Below are positions 8,136 to 17,447 of a stretch of 64,000 bases of DNA, one piece after another. The stretch's first letter is position 1. Each line of letters opens with the position of its first letter. The notes below the pieces were generated by a model. That model made no database searches, was not told the origin of the DNA, and saw only the letters and a list, made by a program, of their open reading frames with translations. The position numbers and the translations under genes are program-made. The DNA is from Brachyspira aalborgi (GTDB lineage Bacteria; Spirochaetota; Brachyspiria; Brachyspirales; Brachyspiraceae). The stretch lies in assembly GCF_008016455.1 (NCBI RefSeq), contig NZ_SAXU01000001.1, positions 1,178,001 through 1,242,000 of the forward strand, written 5' to 3'.

Positions 8136-9335
8136 TTAAATTACTCTCTTTTTCTTCTTTCTCAACACAATTATAACGATACATAAAGCCACTACGATTG
8201 CCAAAGATAAAGGAACAACCCAACCTCTATATGCAATGTCGTTTGATAAAATTTCATTCCAAAGTTCTTCCATTAAAAGATTAGTCTCTTCGGGCAAAGT
8301 TATATAAACTTCGCAATTATCAAGTATCTCATTTGGAGTATAAATTATTTTATTATTTTTCGTCTCTTCGCTCATTATCTTTAAAGCTGCGTTATTCGGC
8401 GAAGCGTAATTAATATATTCAATATTTGCCAATGCAACCTCGCCTTCGCATAAAAAATTAATGTAAAGTTCGGCAGCTTCAATATTTTGAGCGTTTTCGG
8501 GAATGCATAAAGCGTCCACAAAAAGATTAGCGCCTTTTGGAGGAATAACGAAATTCAAATTATCGTTATTATCAATCATAGTCAAAGAATCTCCCGCATA
8601 ATAAACGCCAATAGCCGCTTCTTCCGATTCCATTTTATCGTAAATCTCATCCATAACATAAGCTTGCACTAAAGGTTTTTGCTCTTTTAAAATTCTTGCG
8701 CATTCTCTTAATTCGCTTTCTTTTGTAGTATTTAAAGAATAATTTAAATAAGCTTGAGCGACTCCAAAAGCGTCTCTCGGATTATAATACATAAGAATTT
8801 TTCCCGCATATTTTTTATTAAAAAGAATATCCCAATCTATTTTTTCTTCATCAACCAATTTTTTATTATAAATTATTCCATTCACGCCCCAAGTATAAGC
8901 TACAGAATATTCGCCGTTCGGGTCATAAATCTCTTTATAAAATCTCGGTTGAATATTCGTATAAGCGGGAATATTTTTATAATTTAATTTTTGAATCAAA
9001 TTTTCTTTAATAAGTTTTGCTATCATATAATCGGATGGAATTATTATATCGTAAGCTATTCCTCCCAATTTTAATTTTACATAAAGCTCTTCATTTGAGG
9101 CAAAAGTAGAATAATTAACTTTTATTCCCGTAAGCTCTTCAAATTCTTTATTAATATTTATAGAATCATCCGAACCGTCAGAAATATATTCTCCCCAATT
9201 ATAAACATTTAGAATCATATTCTGCCCTTTAAACTTTTGATAATATTTAAAATCTAATTTGCTTATATCCAAAGTTTGCGGAATTAAAATAGCTTGAATT
9301 GAAATAAATAAGAATAATAATTTTTGTAGTTTCAT
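8136..9335 (-). CDS. potD: Spermidine/putrescine-binding protein with C-terminal membrane anchor
   Basis: The binding subunit of the polyamine ABC importer is 399 residues. After a signal peptide come motifs typical of PotD: LNVYNWGEYISDG, EFEELTGIKVNYSTFASNEELYVKL, IIIPSDYMIAKL, YSVAYTWGVNGIIYN, AIGVYYAGDS and PPKGANLFVDALCIP. The unusual part is the end: after the normal PotD fold the protein continues into WVVPLSLAIVVALCIVIIVL followed by RKKKKR, a transmembrane helix with a positive stop-transfer tail. Most PotD proteins are free in the periplasm or lipid-anchored at the N-terminus. It is the last gene of potABCD. Confidence 0.88.
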   Translation of the reverse strand: MKLQKLLFLFISIQAILIPQTLDISKLDFKYYQKFKGQNMILNVYNWGEYISDGSDDSININKEFEELTGIKVNYSTFASNEELYVKLKLGGIAYDIIIPSDYMIAKLIKENLIQKLNYKNIPAYTNIQPRFYKEIYDPNGEYSVAYTWGVNGIIYNKKLVDEEKIDWDILFNKKYAGKILMYYNPRDAFGVAQAYLNYSLNTTKESELRECARILKEQKPLVQAYVMDEIYDKMESEEAAIGVYYAGDSLTMIDNNDNLNFVIPPKGANLFVDALCIPENAQNIEAAELYINFLCEGEVALANIEYINYASPNNAALKIMSEETKNNKIIYTPNEILDNCEVYITLPEETNLLMEELWNEILSNDIAYRGWVVPLSLAIVVALCIVIIVLRKKKKRVI

Positions 9336-9371
9336 TTTGAAATCTCCTTTTTTTAATAATTTAATTTTTAT

Positions 9372-10196
9372 TTAATTTTTATTTAATTTTCTTTTTAATT
9401 GAATTAAATATTTTTCTTTTTTAATCTCTTTTAAATTCATTACAACAAGACTTACAAGAACTATAACGAATATTACTGTAGAAATGGCGTTAATTTCGGG
9501 ACTTATTCTCTTTCTTGTCATAGAAAAAATTGTAATCGGCAAAGTTTGAGATGTTATTCCCGTAGTAAAATAGCTTATAATAAAGTCGTCCAAAGAATAA
9601 GTTAAAGCCATAAGAAAACCAGCGATTATTCCAGGCAATATATCGGGTATAACGACTTTCCAAAAAGCTAAAAACGGAGGACATCCTAAATCTAAAGCCG
9701 CTTCGTATAAACTGTTATCTTGTTGTCTTAATTTAGGCAAAACATTTAATATTACATAAGGCGTATTAAAAGTTATATGAGCGAGTATTAAAGTAGTAAA
9801 GCCGAATTTCAATTTCATTATAACGAATAAAAGCATTAAAGAAACTCCCGTAACAATTTCGGGATTTATTATCGATATATAAGTTATTCCCATAATCGCG
9901 CTTTTCATTTTTTTATTGAAATTTCCAATTCCAATCGCCGCCATTGTTCCAAGTATCGTGGCTATTATCGAAGAAATTAAAGCGACTATTATAGTATTAA
10001 CAAATGACTGCAATATAAGTTCGTTTGAAAATAATCTTTTATACCATTCTAAAGTAAATCCCGTCCAAATTCCTCTTCCTCTAGCTTTATTAAAAGAAAA
10101 GAAAATAAGAACCGCAATAGGAACATATAAAAACAAAAATATAAAAGCTATATAGCATCTTAAAATAATTTTTTTGAAAACGGCTTTTTTTATCAT
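9372..10196 (-). CDS. potC: Spermidine/putrescine ABC transporter permease
   Basis: This 274-residue protein has six predicted membrane helices and the EAA-type loop YEAALDLGCPPFLAFWKVVIPDILPGIIAG (split by the usual Gly), which docks on the ATPase. The segment YSLDDFIISYFTTG is characteristic of PotC. Its ATG overlaps the stop codon of the preceding permease gene (ATGA), showing coupled translation. It functions with PotA, PotB and PotD in inward polyamine transport across the inner membrane. Confidence 0.9.
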   Translation of the reverse strand: MIKKAVFKKIILRCYIAFIFLFLYVPIAVLIFFSFNKARGRGIWTGFTLEWYKRLFSNELILQSFVNTIIVALISSIIATILGTMAAIGIGNFNKKMKSAIMGITYISIINPEIVTGVSLMLLFVIMKLKFGFTTLILAHITFNTPYVILNVLPKLRQQDNSLYEAALDLGCPPFLAFWKVVIPDILPGIIAGFLMALTYSLDDFIISYFTTGITSQTLPITIFSMTRKRISPEINAISTVIFVIVLVSLVVMNLKEIKKEKYLIQLKRKLNKN

Positions 10197-11011
10197 AATA
10201 GCATATCCTTAATTTCTTCATCGTTATCGTCTATCTGTTGCATAAGCATAATCGCACATAAAGATATAACGATTAACACCAAACTTATTGCCGAACCCAA
10301 ATTCGGATTATAAGACATTCCTAAAAATTGCATCTCTATTAAATCGCCTATTAATATATTTGAACCGCCTCCAAGCATTCTTGAAATTACGAAAGTGCTT
10401 ACCGCCGCCACAAATACCATTGTAATTCCAGCCGCCATACCAGGCAAACTTAAAGGAAAAACCACTTTATAAAATACATTAAAAGAATTAGCTCCCAAAT
10501 CTTGCGATGCTTCTATTAAACTTTTATGTATTTTAGTCATTACAGAATAAAGAGGGAGAATCATAAACGGAAGATAATTATAAATCATTCCTATTAAAAC
10601 AGCCCATTGAGTGTTTATAAGTTTCACGGGAGATAATCCCATGAAAATAAGCGCTTTATTTATAAGTCCGTTTTGTTCTAAAATGCTCATCCAAGCGTAA
10701 GTTCTTAAAAGAAAATTCATCCACATAGGAAGCATTATCAACATTATAAGCGCATGTTGAATAGTTTTACTTTGCCTTGAAATATAATAAGATAAAGGAT
10801 AGGCTAAAATCAAACATATTAAAGTTGATATTAAAGCGAGTATAATCGAACGCATTATAACGGGAGCGAAAGCCGAAACGCTTGCAAAATTATTTACGGT
10901 AAACTCTCCGCTTTGATTAGTAAACGCAAAATATATAACCAAAATAAGAGGAATTAAAGTAAAAATTAAAGTCCAAATTAAATAAGGCATAGCGGGAATT
11001 TTTTCTTTCAT
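10193..11011 (-). CDS. potB: Spermidine/putrescine ABC transporter permease
   Basis: I place the start at the ATG at 11011, where TAATG overlaps the potA stop and GAGGAGG lies just upstream; this gives 272 residues beginning [13 protein letters not shown]. Longer in-frame starts reach back into potA and are unlikely. Six helices are predicted, with the EAA loop LIEASQDLGANSFNVFYKVVFPLSLPG (about residues 165-191). Sequence such as MLPMWMNFLLRTYAWM is typical of PotB. It pairs with PotC to form the membrane channel. Confidence 0.9.
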   Translation of the reverse strand: MKEKIPAMPYLIWTLIFTLIPLILVIYFAFTNQSGEFTVNNFASVSAFAPVIMRSIILALISTLICLILAYPLSYYISRQSKTIQHALIMLIMLPMWMNFLLRTYAWMSILEQNGLINKALIFMGLSPVKLINTQWAVLIGMIYNYLPFMILPLYSVMTKIHKSLIEASQDLGANSFNVFYKVVFPLSLPGMAAGITMVFVAAVSTFVISRMLGGGSNILIGDLIEMQFLGMSYNPNLGSAISLVLIVISLCAIMLMQQIDDNDEEIKDMLL

Positions 11012-12069
11012 TATATTAAAACCTCCTCTGCTTCTCTTTTCATAATATGTATATTTTCTTTTGCAATATCTATTCCAATTTCGCTTCCTTCTTCCCATTT
11101 TTCAGTGGAATGAATTATCCATTTATAGCCATGCGCGTCTAATATCATTTCATAATGCACGCCTTTAAATATTGCCGATTCAACCAAACCCGATATATTA
11201 GCATCTTCTGGCGGAATCACTATTATATCTTCTGGGCGTATAACGACATCGACTTTTTCTAAACTTTCAAATCCTTTATCAACGCAATCGAAAATATAGC
11301 CTGCAAATTCTACAGAATAATCGGCATGCATTATTCCGTCAATTATATTGCTCTCGCCGATAAAGTCCGCTATAAAAGCGTTTTTAGGTTCGTTGTAAAT
11401 ATCTTGAGGAGTTCCTATTTGAAGAATATCGCCGTCTTTCATAACCGCGACAGTATCGCTCATTGTAAGCGCTTCTTCTTGGTCATGCGTTACATAAACA
11501 AAAGTTATTTCCAAAGACTGCTGAATTTTTTTAAGTTCAATTTGCATTTCTTTTCTTAATTTTAAATCCAAAGCTCCCAAAGGTTCGTCAAGCAAAAGAA
11601 CTCTCGGCTTATTTATCAAAGCTCTTGCAATTGCGACTCTCTGCTGTTGTCCGCCTGAAAGATTATTTATATTTCTTGCTCCGTAATTTTCCAAATTAAC
11701 CATTTTAAGCATTTGATAAACTCTTTCTTTAATTTCCGATTTATTTACTTTTTTTAGATTGAGTCCGAAAGCTATATTTTCAAAAACATTTAAATGCGGA
11801 AATAAAGCGTATCTTTGAAAAACCGTATTCACTTCTCTTTTATAAGCGGGCATATCGTTTATAACTTTTCCGTCAAAAAAAACTTTTCCAGAATCTGGTT
11901 TTATAAATCCCGCTATCGTTCTTAAAATTGTTGTTTTGCCACAGCCCGAAGGTCCGAGCAAAGTTAAAAATTCTTTGTCTTTTATTTCCAAATTAAGATT
12001 TTCTAAAATAGAATTTTCGCCGTAAGAAACATTAATATTTTGTAAGGAAACTATTATATTGCCGTTCAT
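11011..12069 (-). CDS. potA: Spermidine/putrescine ABC transporter ATPase
   Basis: The ATPase of the polyamine importer is 352 residues. It shows Walker A (GPSGCGKTT) near residue 40, the signature [15 protein letters not shown], Walker B ([14 protein letters not shown]) and the switch His in [11 protein letters not shown]-terminal TOBE-type regulatory domain follows (about 265-345, with [13 protein letters not shown]). It heads the potABCD operon; its SD sequence AGGGAG is part of an inverted repeat in the leader, so translation is probably regulated. Confidence 0.93.
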   Translation of the reverse strand: MNGNIIVSLQNINVSYGENSILENLNLEIKDKEFLTLLGPSGCGKTTILRTIAGFIKPDSGKVFFDGKVINDMPAYKREVNTVFQRYALFPHLNVFENIAFGLNLKKVNKSEIKERVYQMLKMVNLENYGARNINNLSGGQQQRVAIARALINKPRVLLLDEPLGALDLKLRKEMQIELKKIQQSLEITFVYVTHDQEEALTMSDTVAVMKDGDILQIGTPQDIYNEPKNAFIADFIGESNIIDGIMHADYSVEFAGYIFDCVDKGFESLEKVDVVIRPEDIIVIPPEDANISGLVESAIFKGVHYEMILDAHGYKWIIHSTEKWEEGSEIGIDIAKENIHIMKREAEEVLI

Positions 12070-12255
12070 TTAAAAACTCCCTATGCGTTATTTTTTGGGA
12101 TAGCTTAATACTTATATACTAATGTATAAAACACAGTTTACTCGTCGCTACCCGCATAGGGTTTTTTCGTTCCAGCAATATTATTTTTAATGATTGCCTT
12201 TCTTAGTCAACAGATACACCTGCAAAGAATATCCATTTACCGCTATCGCCGATTA
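12070..12255 (-). promoter_or_regulatory. Structured 5' leader of potABCD that can sequester the SD sequence
   Basis: Reading the minus strand, CCCTATGCG (12164-12156 region) is a perfect complement of CGCATAGGG immediately before potA, and that second arm contains the AGGGAG ribosome-binding site. Nested inside are GGGTAGC and GCTATCCC, which pair with one bulged base. The rest of the leader (about 12170-12250) holds GGCGATAGCGG and further possible stems. The layout is that of a riboswitch or other translational OFF hairpin. I do not recognise a known riboswitch class. Confidence 0.6.
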
Positions 12256-12265
12256 TTTATAGAAT

Positions 12266-12294
12266 ATAGTATAATATAAATAAAAATAATGCAA
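12266..12294 (-). promoter_or_regulatory. Likely promoter of potABCD
   Basis: On the minus strand TTGCAT (12294-12289) is followed after 15-17 nt by TATACT or TACTAT (12273-12266). It would start a transcript near 12257 and leave a leader of about 185 nt ahead of potA. Confidence 0.4.
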
Positions 12295-12326
12295 TAGTTA
12301 ATTTAGATAAATATTTATTAAAAGTG

Positions 12327-12376
12327 GGTTGTTTCGTTCGACAACGGCGGACTTTAGTCTCACTTACGATGACGGG
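12327..12376 (+). repeat. Degenerate copy of an ATTGCGAG-type dispersed repeat
   Basis: GGTTGTTTCGTTCGACAAC followed by GGCGGACTTTAGTC and ending TACGATGACGGG resembles the segment at 30521-30562 and the inverse of that at 13331-13369. The remainder of the gap 12377-12663 contains no recognisable gene. Confidence 0.4.
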
Positions 12377-12663
12377 AAAAACAATTGCTTCGTATTTTAT
12401 TAAATGCTTGCAATTACAATATTTCTAACGGAAAAGTTAAGTTTTCCGTTATGGAGTAATAACCGAAGAATTAAATTTGAGGTTATGTATTATAATAACA
12501 ATGGGATTTAGCTTTACTTACAGCCCACAGAGTGTGTGTCCATTTGGGAAGTCCATTGTGAGCTATTGAAAATAAAAGCGCAAGATATAGATAAACGCAC
12601 AAAGGATTAAAACCGCTTGTTATTCGGAAAGTTAATTTTAAATGTTTTATAATAAAATATAAA

Positions 12664-13146
12664 TTAAAAAAGAGTTAACTCGCCTTCTTTACTTCCGCCT
12701 GAATCGTCAAATTCTATACTCACATCTTCCGAATTATTTCCTTTAAGCGCGTCCTCAAATATAGGAGAGTTTATTAATCTATTATATCCTTGATTTGTAG
12801 CAACCTGTTCAAAACTAATTTCGGGATTTATTTTTATTGCATGAGCGATTAATAATTTTCCGAAACCGCTTCTTCTATAAGGATAACTTATATAAATATA
12901 TTTAAGCATATTTTCTTTATTTATATAATAATATCCTTCAATTCTTCCGTCTATAGTAAGCAAACCTATATTTTTATTATTAGTTTGCATTATTTTGAAA
13001 AAATATGGTTCGGTATAAACTTCTTCTTTATTGTCTTTTATTTTAATATTATGAATAAAATTAACAAGTTCGTTTTTATATAAACTATTATATTCTATAA
13101 CTATAACCGAAGGATATTCTTCATGTTCTATTGTTACGATTGGCAT
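12664..13146 (-). CDS. GNAT-family N-acetyltransferase-like protein
   Basis: The 160-residue product has the acetyl-CoA-binding signature of GNAT enzymes: a beta strand LKYIYISYPY followed by RRSGFGKLLIAHAI (about residues 84-103), matching the R/Q-x-x-G-x-G/A loop. A second region, FEQVATNQGYNRLINSP, fits the following strand and helix. The acidic C-terminal tail after residue 135 is outside the fold. The substrate cannot be told. It stands alone between two large intergenic gaps. Confidence 0.6.
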   Translation of the reverse strand: MPIVTIEHEEYPSVIVIEYNSLYKNELVNFIHNIKIKDNKEEVYTEPYFFKIMQTNNKNIGLLTIDGRIEGYYYINKENMLKYIYISYPYRRSGFGKLLIAHAIKINPEISFEQVATNQGYNRLINSPIFEDALKGNNSEDVSIEFDDSGGSKEGELTLF

Positions 13147-13330
13147 ATTCTCTCCTAAAATATAAAAATATAACTCTATTATAATATCGGTAATATTTGC
13201 TAAATTTATAAATCTTATATTAATAATATAATAATAAATAAAAAATGAAATAGATAAATTAAAAAATATTTATATTTGACGATTAAAGTTTTAGGTTTAT
13301 TATTTCGTTGATACATTAAATAAACTCTAT

Positions 13331-13369
13331 CATTGCGAGCCGAACGAAGTGGAGGCGTGGCAATCCAGA
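13331..13369 (+). repeat. Palindromic ATTGCGAG ... GCAATCCAG dispersed repeat
   Basis: The element starts CATTGCGAGCCGAACGAAG and ends GGCGTGGCAATCCAGA. Its ends ATTGC/GCAAT are complementary. Elements with this look are scattered in many bacterial genomes. The surrounding gap 13147-13754 holds no gene that I can support; 13522-13534 repeats the CTGTTAATGTTTT word. Confidence 0.6.
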
Positions 13370-13754
13370 ATTAAAAAAGTTAACTTTAAAAATTTAGTTT
13401 TATTAATAAATGAATTACTTGACTTTTGCCCAACTTTATCGCTGCATTTTCAGTGTCTTGCAATGTCGGTTTTTTGTAAAATAAAAATATTCCATATAAA
13501 CCATAAAACTTTAAATTTAAACTGTTAATGTTTTGCTGAAAGCGGGCTTTACTTTTACAATAGGCGTCTCTATGGTTGGGCTTTTAGCATAGCCTTATTT
13601 TTTCTCAAAAAGAAGCAACTTTTCTTGCTCTTTTTCTCGGTAGAAATAAAAAACGCGAATTTTTATCAATAGTTAAAAAATAATATTTTAGTATAAATTT
13701 TAAGACTTAATATGCCGTATTTTAAATAGTATTTTATTATTTATGGAGATAAAA

Positions 13755-14345
13755 ATGAAAAAAATTCAAAAAGCCATTTTTATAATATTTTTTATTATAT
13801 CTTTTAATTTATATTCTCAAAATACAAACTCTATTTTATCGGATATTATGAGCGGGAAAAATTATAATGCCGAAAGAGATAAATTAACCTCAAAAATAAA
13901 TATTTTCACTTCTTGGAAAGAAACTTATAAATATATGCGAAACGGAAAATTTAGGTTTTATAAAAAATTCGGGAGAAGTCTGACTTTAGAATTTAGATAT
14001 AGAAGCCCGCATAAAATTTATGTCAATAATCAAACTCCTATAATATTTAATTTTGAAGACGGAAGCGAAACTCAATTATACAATATACAAAAAGTTATTT
14101 ATAGTCCTTATTTAATGGGAAGCGTAGAATATTATAATATAGAAGTAAAATATAAATTCAACGATGACGGAGAATTTCAAAATTTTGCAAATAGTCCTAT
14201 AACAAATATAAGATTTAATTTTTTTGATTATATGAACGAACAGAATTTTGAAAATATGATTATGTCACCTTCAATAACTACAAATTGGCAAAATAAATTT
14301 TCGCTTTTCAAAGAAGGAATTGATAAAGTAAATCAACTTAAATAA
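13755..14345 (+). CDS. Secreted hypothetical protein
   Basis: The product is 196 residues from the ATG at 13755, which lies 9 nt after GGAG. An earlier in-frame ATG at 13743 contains that ribosome-binding site and is unlikely to be used. A signal peptide (KKIQKAIFIIFFIISFNLYSQ) precedes a soluble, Phe/Tyr/Asn-rich body of beta character (LTLEFRYRSPHKIYV, IQKVIYSPYLMGSVEYYNIEVKY). No known domain is recognised. It converges with the fragment at 14352-14612. Confidence 0.55.
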   Translation: MKKIQKAIFIIFFIISFNLYSQNTNSILSDIMSGKNYNAERDKLTSKINIFTSWKETYKYMRNGKFRFYKKFGRSLTLEFRYRSPHKIYVNNQTPIIFNFEDGSETQLYNIQKVIYSPYLMGSVEYYNIEVKYKFNDDGEFQNFANSPITNIRFNFFDYMNEQNFENMIMSPSITTNWQNKFSLFKEGIDKVNQLK

Positions 14346-14351
14346 TTAAAA

Positions 14352-14612
14352 TCATTTTAATTCAATTTCCTTTGTTTCTTTAGTTTTCCAGTTAATTTGA
14401 AATTTTTTCCAATTATCAATATCAAAAATATTGTCTTTTACATGATAATAATAATCAAAATCAATTCTTGTTTTAAAATGTCCTTTTAGGTCGCTATGTT
14501 TTGAAATTATAATATCGACTCCGTTTGTTTTATAATCGTTTGTAATAATTTTTTTACTGAAAGGATTTTTCGCTTTATCTAAATGTTTTGTAGCCAAATA
14601 AGGCGTGTCGGC
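14352..14612 (-). pseudogene. C-terminal remnant, possibly of a sulfatase-like membrane transferase
   Basis: A stop codon at 14615-14613 is followed by 86 open codons with no ATG at the start; only a TTG at 14597 could initiate. The sequence ADTPYLATKHLDKAKNPFSKK resembles the end of alkaline phosphatase-superfamily (sulfatase/phosphoethanolamine transferase type) proteins, where D-T-P-x-L-A...NPF-x-x-K occurs near the C-terminus. No upstream catalytic part is seen in 14616-14950. I read this as a decayed gene; a short independent protein is possible. Confidence 0.4.
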
Positions 14613-14952
14613 TTATTAAAGAGAATAAATATCAACTCTATTAAAATCCTACTCTACATTATTTTTATATTTAATATCTGTTTTTAAATTTATCAATAAT
14701 ATCTTTAACCCTTTCTTAAAGATTGAGGATGAGGTCTTATAATAATATTATAATCGGAGTTAACTATATTATCTAATAGCTTTTTGCAAAACCTTCTAAT
14801 TTAGTTTATATTAAAAAATGAAAAATCAAATTATTTTTTATTAGATAAAAAGTCAAGTTTAAATTACGATTTTAATTTATAAATATTATTAATAACATTT
14901 ATCTAATAAGTTTACTATTTACTTAAAAATAAATAAAAGTATAATATATTTT

Positions 14953-15627
14953 ATGAATATTAAAAATAATAAATTAACTAATAATAAAAATTTAGTTTCT
15001 AAAATATGCGCCTTTATTTGTATAATTTGCGCAAGTTCGGCAATAGCGGCTATGGTTATGCTTTTGATAAATTCAAAAACTGCAAGGGAGATAACTTCTT
15101 TTTCTTTATATTCAAGTTTCTTAATAATTTTTTATATAATTAATTCTATATATCATTTTTTTCCGTTTCATTATAAAGCTAAAAAAGTTTTTTTTATTTT
15201 GTCGCATGCATTTTTTATAATGATGATTTGGGGAGTTTATATTCCACCTTGTTTAATTTCGCTTGAAGTTGGTTGGGGATGGAGTTTTTTTGGAATAATC
15301 ACAGGGCTTTGCATATTAGGAATAACTTTAAGAAGCGTTTTCGGTTATAGATGGCGCGATTGGACTGAAACAATCTATTATTTTCTGCTTAATTGGGTTT
15401 GGCTTATTGCAATATCAAAAATTTCTTCGGCTGTCGGAGATTACGGAGCGATACTTTATTTGACGGGATTTTTGCTTTTGAATATATCGATGGTATTTTA
15501 TAGACTCGCTATGTATGAAACGAATAAAAGATATACTTTATTTTTGCCTATGTTTTATTCTTTGCTTATAATTTCAAATATTTGTCATGCAATTTTTATG
15601 TTTAAGTATGTCGCGAATATTTTTTAA
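14953..15627 (+). CDS. Haemolysin III (PAQR/TrhA-like) membrane protein
   Basis: The 224-residue protein has seven predicted membrane helices. Family marks are the SIYHFFPFHYKAKKVFFILSHAFF region (shown in two parts: SIYHFFPF and KKVFFILSHAFF), WGVYIPPCL and a C-terminal His (NICHAIF). In most members the motif reads LDHxxI; here Asp is replaced by Ser, which may affect metal binding. A TATAAT at 14940-14945 sits 7 nt before the ATG and no SD sequence is visible, so the mRNA may be leaderless. The gap 14616-14939 shows no other gene. The next gene follows after 23 nt. Confidence 0.78.
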   Translation: MNIKNNKLTNNKNLVSKICAFICIICASSAIAAMVMLLINSKTAREITSFSLYSSFLIIFYIINSIYHFFPFHYKAKKVFFILSHAFFIMMIWGVYIPPCLISLEVGWGWSFFGIITGLCILGITLRSVFGYRWRDWTETIYYFLLNWVWLIAISKISSAVGDYGAILYLTGFLLLNISMVFYRLAMYETNKRYTLFLPMFYSLLIISNICHAIFMFKYVANIF

Positions 15628-15650
15628 AAATTTAAATTTTAGGAGATAAA

Positions 15651-17297
15651 ATGATTAAAGAAAAATTGACTCAATATATAGAAGATACGATTAAAGAAAA
15701 TTGGGATATTAACGCTTTTGCCGATTACGGAAAAGATAGAATAATAAAATATTCCGATGTGGCAAAAAATATTTTAATTATGCATAATATATTTAAAAGA
15801 AGTTCAATTTATAAAGGAGATAAAATCGCTCTTTGCGGCGGGAATTCTATTAATTGGGCTTTAACTTATTTGTCTATAATAAGCTATGGAGCCGTTGTAA
15901 TTCCAATATTGGTTGATTTTTCGCCGAACGATATCGCTTCAATTATAAAAGATTCGGGAACAAAATATTTATTTATTGATAAAAATATAGCCGACAAAAT
16001 CGACAGCGAAACAATCGACTCTTTGGATATGGTTTTTTCATTGGAAGATTGGACTATAATAAGCGTCAATAATAATATTTATAAAGAAATTAATTACGGA
16101 GATAATTTATTTAATATAGTAGAACTTGAAAATTTTAGCAAAGAAAATTTCGCTTTAAATATATTCGACAACGAAACTTTGGCTACGATAATTTATACTT
16201 CTGGAACTACGGGATTCAGCAAAGGAGTTATGCTCAATCATAACGCTTTGGCTGCAAATATAAAATTCGCAATAGCAAATATGCCGATAAAACCTAACGA
16301 CAATATACTTTCTTTTTTGCCTTTAGCTCATGTTTTCGGATGCTTATTTGATTTTTTATTTCCGTTTTCAAAAGGCGCTTGCATATATATGTTAAACGCT
16401 ATTCCAAGTCCGAATATTTTATTAAAGGCTTTTGACGAAATTAAACCCGATTTAATACTTATGGTGCCTTTGATAATAGAAAAAATTTATTTAAAAAAAT
16501 TGCTTCCCGTTATAAGCAAACCTTTAATAAAAAATTTATTGAAATTGCCTTTAATATCTTCAATACTCAAAAAAAGCATAAGAGAAAAATTAACAAAATC
16601 TTTCGGCGGAAAATTCCATGAACTTATAATAGGCGGAAGCGCATTAAACGAAGAGGTTGAAAAATTTCTTATAGATATAGGATTTAAATTCACGGTTGGA
16701 TACGGAATGACAGAATGCGCGCCTTTAATAAGTTACGCTCCTTGGAATAAACATGTCGCTCGAAGTTGCGGTTGCATAATAGACACTCTAAAAGTAAAAA
16801 TAGACGCCGAAAACGAAGGAGAAGTTGGAGAGATAATGGTTAAAGGCGAAAATGTTATGCTTGGATATTATAAAAATCCTAAAGCTACGGCGGAAGCTTT
16901 ATCAAAAGACGGATGGCTTAAAACGGGAGATTTGGGAGTTTTAGGAGAGAATAACAGAATATTTATTAGAGGAAGAAGCAAAAATATGATATTAGGCTCA
17001 AGCGGACAGAATATTTATCCCGAAGAAATTGAAAGCAAATTAAACGCAATGCCTTATATATTGGAATCTTTAATTTTAAGCAGAGAAAATAAACTCCATG
17101 CTTTATTATATTTGGACGGAGAAAGAATTAAAGAAGAAAATTTAGATGAAGAAGAAATTAAAGCAAAACTTGAAAATAACAGAATTGAAATAAATAAATT
17201 ATTGCCCGAATATGCAAGAATTTCGAGTTTTAATATTCAGTCGGAAGAGTTTATAAAAAATCCTACAAAAAAGATAAAAAGGTTTTTGTATAAATAA
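15651..17297 (+). CDS. AMP-forming acyl-CoA synthetase
   Basis: This 548-residue cytoplasmic enzyme activates a fatty or other carboxylic acid to its CoA thioester via an acyl-adenylate. Motifs in order: TIIYTSGTTGFSKGVML (P-loop, about residue 180), LPLAHVFG, GGSALNEEVEKF, VGYGMTECAP (adenine contact), DGWLKTGDLG, and the hinge region RGRSKNMILGSSGQNIYPEEIE. The C-terminal Lys is present in NPTKKIKRF. It resembles FadD15-type long-chain ligases. GGAG lies 7 nt upstream of its ATG. It may be co-transcribed with the PAQR-like gene. Confidence 0.88.
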   Translation: MIKEKLTQYIEDTIKENWDINAFADYGKDRIIKYSDVAKNILIMHNIFKRSSIYKGDKIALCGGNSINWALTYLSIISYGAVVIPILVDFSPNDIASIIKDSGTKYLFIDKNIADKIDSETIDSLDMVFSLEDWTIISVNNNIYKEINYGDNLFNIVELENFSKENFALNIFDNETLATIIYTSGTTGFSKGVMLNHNALAANIKFAIANMPIKPNDNILSFLPLAHVFGCLFDFLFPFSKGACIYMLNAIPSPNILLKAFDEIKPDLILMVPLIIEKIYLKKLLPVISKPLIKNLLKLPLISSILKKSIREKLTKSFGGKFHELIIGGSALNEEVEKFLIDIGFKFTVGYGMTECAPLISYAPWNKHVARSCGCIIDTLKVKIDAENEGEVGEIMVKGENVMLGYYKNPKATAEALSKDGWLKTGDLGVLGENNRIFIRGRSKNMILGSSGQNIYPEEIESKLNAMPYILESLILSRENKLHALLYLDGERIKEENLDEEEIKAKLENNRIEINKLLPEYARISSFNIQSEEFIKNPTKKIKRFLYK

Positions 17298-17387
17298 AAA
17301 TGGCTAAAGTTTTGAAATTCTAAAATCTAATAACAATATGGCTTTAGCTTATGCTTCCATTTGGCTATAGAATTTACAAATAAACCG

Positions 17388-17415
17388 TTGATATATTTTT
17401 TCAAAATGTTATTAT
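17388..17415 (+). promoter_or_regulatory. Promoter for the cupin lipoprotein gene
   Basis: TTGATA (17388-17393), 16 nt and TATTAT (17410-17415) precede the cupin gene, which has AAGGAG eight nt before its ATG. Confidence 0.4.
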
Positions 17416-17447
17416 GTTTATAATATTAATTTTTAAGGAGAATTAAA

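Noticed and set aside
9490-9684. Short open frame inside potC
   Set aside because: Out-of-frame shadow of a well-conserved permease.
11012-11098. Longer N-terminus for PotB
   Set aside because: It would lie inside the potA frame; the SD and TAATG overlap support 11011.
12070-12255. T-box or TPP-type riboswitch in the potA leader
   Set aside because: GGGTAGCGACGAG lacks the T-box core GGGTGGNACCGCG, and no TPP motif is present.
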